In this document: piece after piece, positions 1 through 5,349 of the stretch
Layout: the number at the start of each line of letters is the position of its first letter
Position numbering within the stretch: position 1 is the stretch's first letter
Made by a program: the position numbers and the translations under genes
NCBI GenBank assembly: GCA_011372835.1
Contig: DSAJ01000007.1
Coordinates: 1-9,711, forward strand
Origin: Methanomicrobia archaeon
GTDB lineage: Archaea; Methanobacteriota_B; Thermococci; Methanofastidiosales; NM3
DNA length: 9,711 nucleotides
Direction: 5' to 3'
The notes under the pieces: generated by a model
Databases searched by the model: none
What the model saw: the letters and a program-made list of their open reading frames with translations, nothing else
Told to the model about the DNA's origin: nothing

Positions 1-157
1 CCTATTCACCAAACAGTGTCTCTCTTCTATTTTTAGTTCGTTTATATATATTTCGTTATTCAAAATCCTTTCACTATTCGCCCGTAGGACGGGCAAGAGT
101 ACAAGTAATCGGAGATTTTTAAATAGTCTTGAACAACAGTATATAAAAGTTGTGGTT
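1..157. other. AT-rich intergenic spacer at left edge
   Basis: No convincing reading frame lies in this stretch. It follows the stop (TAA, 158-160) of the minus-strand YhbY-like gene. It contains several AT-rich, TATA-like strings at about 40-53 (TTTATATATAT), 117-124 (TTTTTAAA) and 139-147 (GTATATAAA), and one GC-rich inverted repeat at 80-94. Read on the minus strand, the 40-53 string could be the TATA element of a gene beginning just left of the window, because it lies the right distance before position 1. That is inference; no start codon is visible. Confidence 0.6.
80..94. repeat. Small GC-rich inverted repeat (hairpin)
   Basis: GCCCGT at 80-85 is perfectly complementary to ACGGGC at 89-94, leaving a three-base loop (AGG). 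It is the only GC-rich patch in an otherwise AT-rich spacer, so it is conspicuous. It may be an RNA hairpin in the tail of the YhbY operon transcript, or a protein-binding palindrome. No U-run follows directly on either strand, so it is not a standard intrinsic terminator. Confidence 0.45.
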
Positions 158-418
158 TTATCGCTTTCGGTACAAAATGGCCTTCCTGCCCCTCAAATCG
201 ACAAGTTCCGCATCTGTGCTCTTACAAAGCGTTTCCACGAACGAATCCCTGTGCTCGATGGAGGGATGAAGCGATATCTTGATCGTCCCTTTCTTCTTAA
301 GCTGTGACGCAATCTCATCGACCACCGCCTGTGTGAGTCCGTTGCGTCCTATGATGACGCTGGGCGTCTCGGGACCAAGTGACGTGATGATCTCCTTACG
401 TGTTGTTTTGTCCACCAT
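158..418 (-). CDS. YhbY/CRS1-type (CRM domain) RNA-binding protein
   Basis: This is a small basic protein of 86 residues made of a single CRM (CRS1-YhbY) domain, the fold used by bacterial YhbY and archaeal homologues that associate with ribosomal RNA or pre-ribosomes. Visible family features are the IIGRNGLT loop (GxxG-like, an RNA-contacting turn), the following helix with VVDEIASQLKKKG, the strand IKISLHP and the C-terminal DLRGRKAILYRKR strand and basic tail. The length is normal for the archaeal stand-alone form. The ATG at 418 is chosen because GAGGT (427-431) sits eight bases ahead; an in-frame TTG at 427 would bury that site. The gene begins inside the 3' end of the TraB-family gene (23-base overlap), so it is probably translationally coupled and co-transcribed with it and the protease upstream. 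The role in ribosome assembly is inferred from the family. Confidence 0.85.
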   Translation of the reverse strand: MVDKTTRKEIITSLGPETPSVIIGRNGLTQAVVDEIASQLKKKGTIKISLHPSIEHRDSFVETLCKSTDAELVDLRGRKAILYRKR

Positions 419-1103
419 GTGATTCAACCTCTAACAATGAAACGACACCCACGAGGTGTCCTGCCCCCACCACCACGACAAGGGTCGCCGGCTCGGCGGC
501 ACGGGACAATAACGACACGATGTAGCGAGCCATATAAATGTTTCTCTCCTCGATGAGCACCTCGAACGCATGAGGGGAAAATCGTTTGAACTCCCTGAGC
601 AACTGCTCGACGAACGATTCGTCAAACTGGGAAACAGGAACATCACGCTTGAGGGGAGTAAGGGAGAGAAGCGCGCCAACAACAGTCTTGACCTTCTCCC
701 GAAACGTCATCTTCCCTACGAGCCGTGAGAGGGTTACAGAGACCTCGCGATCGATGAAGTGCACATCGGCACCAACGTCGCGTGCAACATCCACAGCCGT
801 GATCATCTCCGTGCCGGGCATGACGCCGAAGTCCTCGCCTATCTCGCTTTGGATCATGGAAAGCAGGCTGCCGAGCAATGCGACACGCAGGCCGTGATGG
901 CGCATCACGTCCCTGAACGTGGCGCGCTCACCCGTTCGCAGCGCATGGTAGCGATTGACGTCGAGCTCGACGCACACATATGTTGGTCGCTGGGCATCTA
1001 TTACCGTGCACACCTCGGCAATGCTTTTCTTGAACACATGCCCCGTACCGATGATCGTGACATGATGTGGTCCAACTCGCAGCTCTCGTCTCATGGTCGT
1101 CAC
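396..1103 (-). CDS. TraB/PrgY/Tiki-family protein, soluble short form
   Basis: This 235-residue protein belongs to the TraB (pheromone shutdown) family, related to eukaryotic TRABD and to Tiki metalloproteases. Both family GxxH motifs are present: GTGH at about residues 19-22 and GAGH at 213-216. VELD follows at 45-48, IDREVSVTLSR at about 117-127, and FSPHAFEVLIEERNIYMA in the C-terminal third, all typical of the archaeal branch. Many archaeal members are nearer 400 residues with C-terminal membrane helices; this one stops just after the second GxxH region, so it should be soluble or peripheral. The start is uncertain. GTG at 1103 overlaps the preceding protease stop (GTGA), and an ATG lies three codons later at 1094; neither has a clear ribosome binding site. 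It sits between the site-2 protease and the YhbY-like gene in one operon. Peptidase activity is a family-based possibility, not shown. Confidence 0.85.
   Translation of the reverse strand: MTTMRRELRVGPHHVTIIGTGHVFKKSIAEVCTVIDAQRPTYVCVELDVNRYHALRTGERATFRDVMRHHGLRVALLGSLLSMIQSEIGEDFGVMPGTEMITAVDVARDVGADVHFIDREVSVTLSRLVGKMTFREKVKTVVGALLSLTPLKRDVPVSQFDESFVEQLLREFKRFSPHAFEVLIEERNIYMARYIVSLLSRAAEPATLVVVVGAGHLVGVVSLLEVESHGGQNNT
427..431 (-). promoter_or_regulatory. Ribosome binding site of YhbY-like gene
   Basis: GAGGT on the minus strand, complementary to the 3' end of archaeal 16S rRNA, lies eight bases before the ATG at 418. It is inside the coding sequence of the overlapping TraB-family gene. 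It decides the start in favour of ATG 418 over the in-frame TTG at 427. Confidence 0.6.
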
Positions 1104-2122
1104 GTTGATAGGGTCGTTAACAGCTCGAAGTCCCGCTTGTACACTACACCAATGGGCGTCGATTCCTCTACGACATACACCACGTCGATACGTTTTTGCT
1201 CGATCGTTTGAAAGATCTCGTCAGCCGGAGAGGCAGGGTGTGATGTCATTGGCACATCATCGTATATATCCTTTACGCGTGCCGATTCGCGGAGGAATGG
1301 CTTTACCGATGATACATCACCTGCATGAACGATGCCAACGAGGATGCCGTCGCTGACAACAGGGAGGACCTGCTCCTTGATCTCCTCCATCATCGCACGA
1401 GCATCCTCGACTGTATCCTCTGGCGAGAGCGCCGGCGGCATATCGCGCATGATATCGGCCATGGTGCGCCCCTCCAGGGCCTCTTTCGTTGAGACCAGTG
1501 TCATCTCCCCCCTGCCGCTGATGAAGATGAAGAATGCTATCAGTATCAGGAACCAGTTGTAGATGGCCCCGATAAATGCCAGGGCGAGAGCGATGGCCTG
1601 TCCGATACGCACGGACAGTTTCGTTGCACTCGTGTAGTCCATCCGCTGTGCGAGGAGATGGCGAAATATCCTTCCCCCATCAAGCGGGAACGCGGGCACG
1701 AGATTGAACGCGCCGAGGATGAGATTGATGGAAAAGAACGCATCGAGATACGAGAGGGAATCGAGTGTCACGGTCATGGTTGGCGCACTCCCTGCGGCCA
1801 TGGCGGCAACGTAGAGCACAGCGGCAACGAGGAGATTGGACAGAGGGCCGACGATGGCGATGCGCAGTTCGTACTCGCGAGGTATCTCCTCCATCTGTGA
1901 AAGCCCGCCGAGGGGAAAGAGCGTGATGGCCTCGATGCGCACGCCGTAATGGCGTGCTACGAGCGAATGGACGAACTCATGGTAGAGCACCGTCCCGAAT
2001 AAGATGATGATGAGCAAAAACACCTGGACGCCACCGACTAGCGCCAGTGCTAGGACGAGAAGGAACGTAACGTCAAGCTTGACTGGTATGCCAAAGAGCC
2101 GCCCTATGGTGAATCCCCACAT
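1100..2122 (-). CDS. Site-2 protease (M50 family) with two CBS domains
   Basis: This is an intramembrane zinc metalloprotease of the archaeal S2P/SpoIVFB-like class, 340 residues from the chosen start. The zinc-binding HEFVH motif is at residues 48-52 in a membrane segment, and the third ligand region NLVPAFPLDGGR is at about 140-151 (Asp148). Hydrophobic segments at roughly 16-45, 86-112, 125-146 and 170-206 give the usual core. A cytosolic pair of CBS domains follows (about 220-285 and 286-336), which in this family are thought to bind adenine nucleotides and adjust activity. The ATG at 2122 is chosen because the protein then begins with the typical MWGFTIGRLFGIPV, and a GGAG is found upstream; a longer in-frame extension to 2284 would run through the promoter and into the divergent gene. 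The substrate is unknown. It heads an operon with the TraB-family and YhbY-like genes, overlapping the former by four bases. Confidence 0.92.
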   Translation of the reverse strand: MWGFTIGRLFGIPVKLDVTFLLVLALALVGGVQVFLLIIILFGTVLYHEFVHSLVARHYGVRIEAITLFPLGGLSQMEEIPREYELRIAIVGPLSNLLVAAVLYVAAMAAGSAPTMTVTLDSLSYLDAFFSINLILGAFNLVPAFPLDGGRIFRHLLAQRMDYTSATKLSVRIGQAIALALAFIGAIYNWFLILIAFFIFISGRGEMTLVSTKEALEGRTMADIMRDMPPALSPEDTVEDARAMMEEIKEQVLPVVSDGILVGIVHAGDVSSVKPFLRESARVKDIYDDVPMTSHPASPADEIFQTIEQKRIDVVYVVEESTPIGVVYKRDFELLTTLST

Positions 2123-2142
2123 GACGCTACGTCTCTCCAAAA

Positions 2143-2150
2143 TTATATAA
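2143..2150. promoter_or_regulatory. Palindromic TATA element between divergent genes
   Basis: TTATATAA is its own reverse complement. Its centre is about 24 bases before the protease ATG (2122, minus strand) and about 38 bases before the acyl-CoA synthetase ATG (2184, plus strand). Archaeal transcription usually starts about 25 bases from the TATA centre, so the same element could serve both genes. That would give a nearly leaderless protease mRNA and a short leader for the synthetase. On the plus strand CCAAAA directly upstream resembles a BRE; on the minus strand the flank (CAACACGT) is a poorer BRE, suggesting a bias toward the synthetase. No other TATA-like string is evident in this 61-base spacer. 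Confidence 0.65.
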
Positions 2151-2171
2151 ACGTGTTGATAGATAAAAATT

Positions 2172-2176
2172 GAGGG
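2172..2176 (+). promoter_or_regulatory. Ribosome binding site of acyl-CoA synthetase gene
   Basis: GAGGG lies seven bases before the ATG at 2184 and supports that start. With transcription beginning about 25 bases after the TATA centre, this site would be at the very 5' end of the mRNA. Confidence 0.5.
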
Positions 2177-2183
2177 TAACATA

Positions 2184-3578
2184 ATGGCACGACTCACCAA
2201 TATCGATTCATTTTTCTCGCCGCGTTCCGTGGCCGTCGTTGGTGCATCGAACAAAGAGGGCAGCATCGGTAACGTGATATTCAAAAACTTTGTTGAATCC
2301 GCGTTCGAGGGTGCGGTCTATCCCGTGACGCTCTCCTACGACACGGTGCTCGACCATACGGCGTACAAGTCGGTGCGCGAGCTTCCCGAATTGGTCGACC
2401 TTGCGGTCATAGCGATACCAGCGCCCGCCGTCAATACGGTCATGAGGGAGTGTGTTGACATCGGCGTGCCTGCGTGCGTTGTTATCACGGGCGGATTCTC
2501 CGAGATCGGAGAGAACGAGCGGGAGGAAGAACTGAAATCGATCATCAGGGGCAGCGATACGCGCGTCATCGGCCCCAACTGCGTGGGCGTTTACGACCCG
2601 CTCACCCGGGTCGACACCATCTTCTTGCCCGAGGAACGCATGGGGCGTCCGAACAACGGCCCTATAAGCCTCGTATCGCAGTCCGGTGCGTTCGTTGCGG
2701 CAATGCTCGACTGGGCATCGCTCAACGGCATCGGCATGGGCAAGGTGGTAAGCTTCGGGAACAAGATCGATGTCAACTATTCGGACCTCATCATGTTCTT
2801 TGCAGAGGACAAAAACGTCGATGTCATCACCATCTATATGGAAGGCCTCTCGAAGGGGAAGATGTTCATGGAGGCCGCGGCTGCTGCATCGCTCAAGACG
2901 CCGGTCGTGATATTCAAGTCAGGAAGGTCGAAGGCTGGTGCTGCCGCGGCCGCCTCGCACACGGGCAGCCTTGCGGGCTCGGACGCGATCTACGATGCGG
3001 CGTTCAGGCAGGCAGGCGCCATACGCGTCTACTCCTCCGAGGAGCTCTTTGACGTTGCTCGTATCTTCCAGTGCAAGAAGGCGCCTTGTGGCACAAGGAT
3101 AGCGATCATCACCGACGGTGGTGGGTCGGGCGTGATGGCCACAGACTCATTGGAGGACGAGGAACTCACCTTGGCGCGACTGGACGATGCCACGAAAAGC
3201 GCCATGGGGGAAAAGTTTCCGCCGTATTGCAGCGTGAATAACCCCATCGACCTTACCGGCGATGCCGATGCAACGCGTTACAACGTTGCACTCGAGGAGG
3301 TACTCAACGATGATAACGTCGATGCGGTGCTGCTCATCATGCTCTTCCAGGTGCCGACGCTTGACGACGAGGTCGTAGGCCACGTAATCTCCCACTCCAG
3401 AAGGTCGGAAAAACCCATAATCGTCGTGTCCTCAGGGGGAAAGTACACCAAGGAGCGTGTTCGCGAACTCGAAGAGGGGGGGCTTGTCTGTTACCCAACG
3501 CCCGAACGTGGCGTCAGGGCGCTATCGGCATTGTGTCACTACCATGCGTACAGACGAAAGAAAGAGAAAAAGGGATGA
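2184..3578 (+). CDS. Acyl-CoA synthetase (NDP-forming), alpha subunit
   Basis: This is the 464-residue alpha subunit of an ADP-forming acetyl/acyl-CoA synthetase, which converts acyl-CoA, ADP and phosphate to acid, CoA and ATP and is a main energy-saving step in fermenting archaea. In order it has a CoA-binding Rossmann domain (SVAVVGASNKEGSIGN, about 15-30, to about 140), a succinyl-CoA synthetase-like domain (VSQSGAFVAAMLDW and VVSFGNK, about 160-290) and a C-terminal flavodoxin-like ligase domain (from about 300, IAIITDGGGSGVMATD). The phosphohistidine is His259 in ASHTGSLAGSDA. The length matches stand-alone alpha subunits. The ATP-grasp beta subunit is not fused and not adjacent, so it must be elsewhere. 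The C-terminus is lysine-rich (RRKKEKKG). Acyl substrate range cannot be read from the sequence. A protein-acetyltransferase or pimeloyl-type relative is unlikely, since all three domains are standard. Confidence 0.92.
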   Translation: MARLTNIDSFFSPRSVAVVGASNKEGSIGNVIFKNFVESAFEGAVYPVTLSYDTVLDHTAYKSVRELPELVDLAVIAIPAPAVNTVMRECVDIGVPACVVITGGFSEIGENEREEELKSIIRGSDTRVIGPNCVGVYDPLTRVDTIFLPEERMGRPNNGPISLVSQSGAFVAAMLDWASLNGIGMGKVVSFGNKIDVNYSDLIMFFAEDKNVDVITIYMEGLSKGKMFMEAAAAASLKTPVVIFKSGRSKAGAAAAASHTGSLAGSDAIYDAAFRQAGAIRVYSSEELFDVARIFQCKKAPCGTRIAIITDGGGSGVMATDSLEDEELTLARLDDATKSAMGEKFPPYCSVNNPIDLTGDADATRYNVALEEVLNDDNVDAVLLIMLFQVPTLDDEVVGHVISHSRRSEKPIIVVSSGGKYTKERVRELEEGGLVCYPTPERGVRALSALCHYHAYRRKKEKKG

Positions 3579-3594
3579 TCACTCTTCGGTGATC
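3554..3594 (-). terminator. Hairpin plus U-tract ending the PAN-lipoprotein operon
   Basis: Read on the minus strand, GATCAC (3594-3589) and GTGATC (3582-3577) form a 6-bp stem with a six-base loop at the very end of the lipoprotein gene. It is followed after five bases by a U-rich run (TTTTT then CTCTTTCTTTC, 3571-3554). This looks like an intrinsic terminator. The U-tract is the complement of the lysine-rich codons ending the acyl-CoA synthetase gene, so one stretch serves as coding sequence on one strand and terminator on the other. Archaeal termination relies mainly on U-tracts, so the hairpin may be incidental. Confidence 0.5.
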
Positions 3595-3992
3595 TTGTCG
3601 ATCTTCCATGTGCCCTTGTCGTTCTTCTCGAGCTTGAAGGTAAGATTTGACATCTGTTCACGCTCATCGTCTTTGAGCTCCACATCGAGATTGACGTAGG
3701 CGGTGTCATCAAGGATGCGCACATTGATGAATCGTATGATCTTCAATGAAAGATTCGTCTCCTCTGCCGATATGAAGACCTGTTCGAGGCCGCTCTTGAG
3801 CTTCTCGGCGCCGCCACTCGATTCCACCATGTCATCGCTGAAGAGGATGACGATGGTCTCTGCGTCGTGATTGTTGTATGCATTGTAGTAGGAACGTACA
3901 ACGTCCTTGGCGTTGTCCTCCTCGCTACCGCCAATGCATCCGGCACATAGCAACGAAGCTATGAGGAGTGAAATGATCAAAGCCTTCTTCAT
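3579..3992 (-). CDS. Small lipoprotein with possible NTF2/SnoaL-like domain
   Basis: This 137-residue protein begins with a lipoprotein-type signal peptide: two lysines, a hydrophobic stretch (LIISLLIASLL), then C-A-G-C with the presumed lipid-modified Cys at residue 19, followed by GG and an acidic linker. Position -3 of the lipobox is Cys rather than Leu, slightly atypical. The mature part (KDVVRSYYNAYNNHDAETIVILFSD, a central helix, then alternating beta strands ending GTWKIDKITEE) resembles small NTF2-like or DUF4878-type extracytoplasmic domains; the exact family is not certain. ATG 3992 is chosen because AGGTGAT lies just before it and the protein then starts MKKALII; a GTG at 4010 is an alternative. 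It starts 20 bases after the PAN stop on the same strand, so the two are probably co-transcribed. Its function is unknown. Confidence 0.72.
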   Translation of the reverse strand: MKKALIISLLIASLLCAGCIGGSEEDNAKDVVRSYYNAYNNHDAETIVILFSDDMVESSGGAEKLKSGLEQVFISAEETNLSLKIIRFINVRILDDTAYVNLDVELKDDEREQMSNLTFKLEKNDKGTWKIDKITEE

Positions 3993-4012
3993 GATATCAC
4001 CTGTTGGCACGA

Positions 4013-5203
4013 TTATCGGAATATGCTCTCAACACTTCCCGGGTCAGCACACGGCTTGTGCATCACCTTGCCCACGGCACGGACGAAGTCGCGATGGGTC
4101 ACATGGTTCCTCCTTTCACGCACGGCGAACATGCCCGCTTCTGTGCATATTGCCTTGATCTGTGCGCCGGAGACGCTCTCGGTCATGTCGACGAGCTTGT
4201 TGAAATCAACATCCTTGAGCTTCATGCGCTTGGAATGGATGGAAAAGATCGACCTTCTCCCTTCCTTGTTGGGGGGCGGCACTTCCACGAGCCTGTCGAA
4301 TCTACCAGGTCGCAAGAGCGCCGTGTCGAGTATGTCTGGTCGATTCGTGGCCGCAAGTATCTTGATGTCCTCCCGTTTCTCGAATCCATCCATCTCGGAG
4401 AGCAGTTGCATGAGCGTCCTTTGCACCTCTCGGTCGCCGGAGACGCTCGACTCGGTACGCGTGGCACCGATGGCATCGAGTTCGTCGATGAAGATGACGG
4501 CGGGCGCCTTCTCCTTTGCAAGCTTGAACGTCTCACGCACCAGGCGTGCACCCTCTCCGATGTACTTGCGCACGAACTCGGACGCCACGACCTTGATGAA
4601 CGTCGATGATGTCTCCCCTGCAACCGCCTTTGCAAGCTGCGTCTTGCCATTGCCAGGCGGACCGTAGAGCAGGACGCCGTTAGGAGGGTCGATGCCCACC
4701 TGTTCGAAGAGCTCGGGGCTCACAAGGGGCAGCTCCACCATCTCTCGTATCTCTTGGATCTTCTCATCGAGCCCGCCGATGTCCTTGAACGACGTATCGG
4801 GGCACGAGATGATCTCCATACCAGAGACCGCCGGGTCCTTTGACGAAGGCAGGACCTCGAGAATGGAGAGCGTGCGCTGGTTGAGCGCCACCAGCGTACC
4901 TGGGAATAGGTCATCAGTGTCGATAAGTTGTGAAACGCCAACGACAAAGTGTGGACCTGAAGAGCTCTTGACGATAGCCCTCCCATCGAGAAGACGATCG
5001 ATGACCGTCGCTGTGATGAGCGGTGGTGTCCTGAGGCGTTCCAATTCCTTGCGTAGGGCCTCGATCTCCCGTTGTAACCGCACCTTCTCAGACTCGGCGT
5101 TTTGTTTCTGGACTTCCAGATACTTGATCTTCTTTAGCAGCGTCTGGACTTGCTGGTTCTCATCACCTGAACGTAGATAATCAAAGCTTGCTGACTCGCC
5201 CAA
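4013..5203 (-). CDS. pan: Proteasome-activating nucleotidase (PAN)
   Basis: This is the AAA+ ATPase that forms a hexameric ring, unfolds substrates and feeds them into the archaeal 20S proteasome; 396 residues, normal for the family. In order it has an N-terminal coiled coil (about 14-58), a Pro-Pro at 60-61 where the conserved cis-proline sits, an OB domain (about 62-120), and the AAA+ module. That module shows Walker A GPPGNGKT (181-188, Asn where Thr is usual), pore loop KYIGEG (213-218), Walker B VIFIDELDAI (236-245), ATNRPD sensor (285-290), and arginine fingers in RPGRFDR (298-304). The C-terminus is I-F-R, an HbYX-like tail with Phe in place of Tyr. The start is TTG at 5203, supported by GAGGTG (5209-5214) five bases ahead and by the absence of any Met before residue 129. 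It leads an operon with the lipoprotein gene and diverges from arcS. Confidence 0.97.
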   Translation of the reverse strand: MGESASFDYLRSGDENQQVQTLLKKIKYLEVQKQNAESEKVRLQREIEALRKELERLRTPPLITATVIDRLLDGRAIVKSSSGPHFVVGVSQLIDTDDLFPGTLVALNQRTLSILEVLPSSKDPAVSGMEIISCPDTSFKDIGGLDEKIQEIREMVELPLVSPELFEQVGIDPPNGVLLYGPPGNGKTQLAKAVAGETSSTFIKVVASEFVRKYIGEGARLVRETFKLAKEKAPAVIFIDELDAIGATRTESSVSGDREVQRTLMQLLSEMDGFEKREDIKILAATNRPDILDTALLRPGRFDRLVEVPPPNKEGRRSIFSIHSKRMKLKDVDFNKLVDMTESVSGAQIKAICTEAGMFAVRERRNHVTHRDFVRAVGKVMHKPCADPGSVESIFR

Positions 5204-5208
5204 TCGAA

Positions 5209-5214
5209 CACCTC
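5209..5214 (-). promoter_or_regulatory. Ribosome binding site deciding the TTG start of PAN
   Basis: GAGGTG on the minus strand is five bases before TTG 5203. This strong site settles the unusual TTG start, since the first ATG in frame would remove the coiled coil and OB domain. Confidence 0.7.
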
Positions 5215-5240
5215 TTTTAAATTACCTTTTTCTCAGGGGC

Positions 5241-5249
5241 ATATTTAAA
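5241..5249 (-). promoter_or_regulatory. TATA element for the PAN operon
   Basis: On the minus strand TTTAAATAT is preceded by a purine-rich AAAAAGG, resembling BRE plus TATA. Transcription about 25 bases downstream would begin near 5220, leaving a leader of about 16 bases carrying the GAGGTG site. Confidence 0.6.
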
Positions 5250-5310
5250 CCTTTTTATTACATTTTTCGGACCATTGGCCGTGTCTGGTCGTTTGACGCA
5301 CCATTAATTC

Positions 5311-5318
5311 TTTATGTG
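5311..5318 (+). promoter_or_regulatory. Probable TATA element for arcS
   Basis: TTTATGTG with an AT-rich upstream flank (TTAATTC) lies about 25 bases before 5340. It predicts transcription starting almost at the GTG (5341) or ATG (5350), so the arcS mRNA would be leaderless or nearly so, in keeping with the lack of a clear ribosome binding site. Confidence 0.45.
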
Positions 5319-5349
5319 TTATGCCCCAACGTGACCTTGAGTGAACACG

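Noticed and set aside
1..157. tRNA or other structured RNA at the left edge
   Set aside because: There is no cloverleaf, no T-loop GTTCRA sequence and only one short hairpin.
2123..2284. 54-residue N-terminal extension of the site-2 protease
   Set aside because: It would run through the TATA element and 101 bases into the divergent synthetase gene; family members start at MWGFTIGRLFG-like sequence, reached at ATG 2122.
4004..4667. Long plus-strand frames opposite the PAN gene
   Set aside because: They lie antisense to conserved AAA+ coding sequence and show no motif or ribosome binding site; shadows.
5204..5340. Possible small gene or ncRNA between PAN and arcS
   Set aside because: Only promoter-like elements for the two divergent genes are visible; the frame crossing here on the minus strand overlaps the arcS start and has no support.
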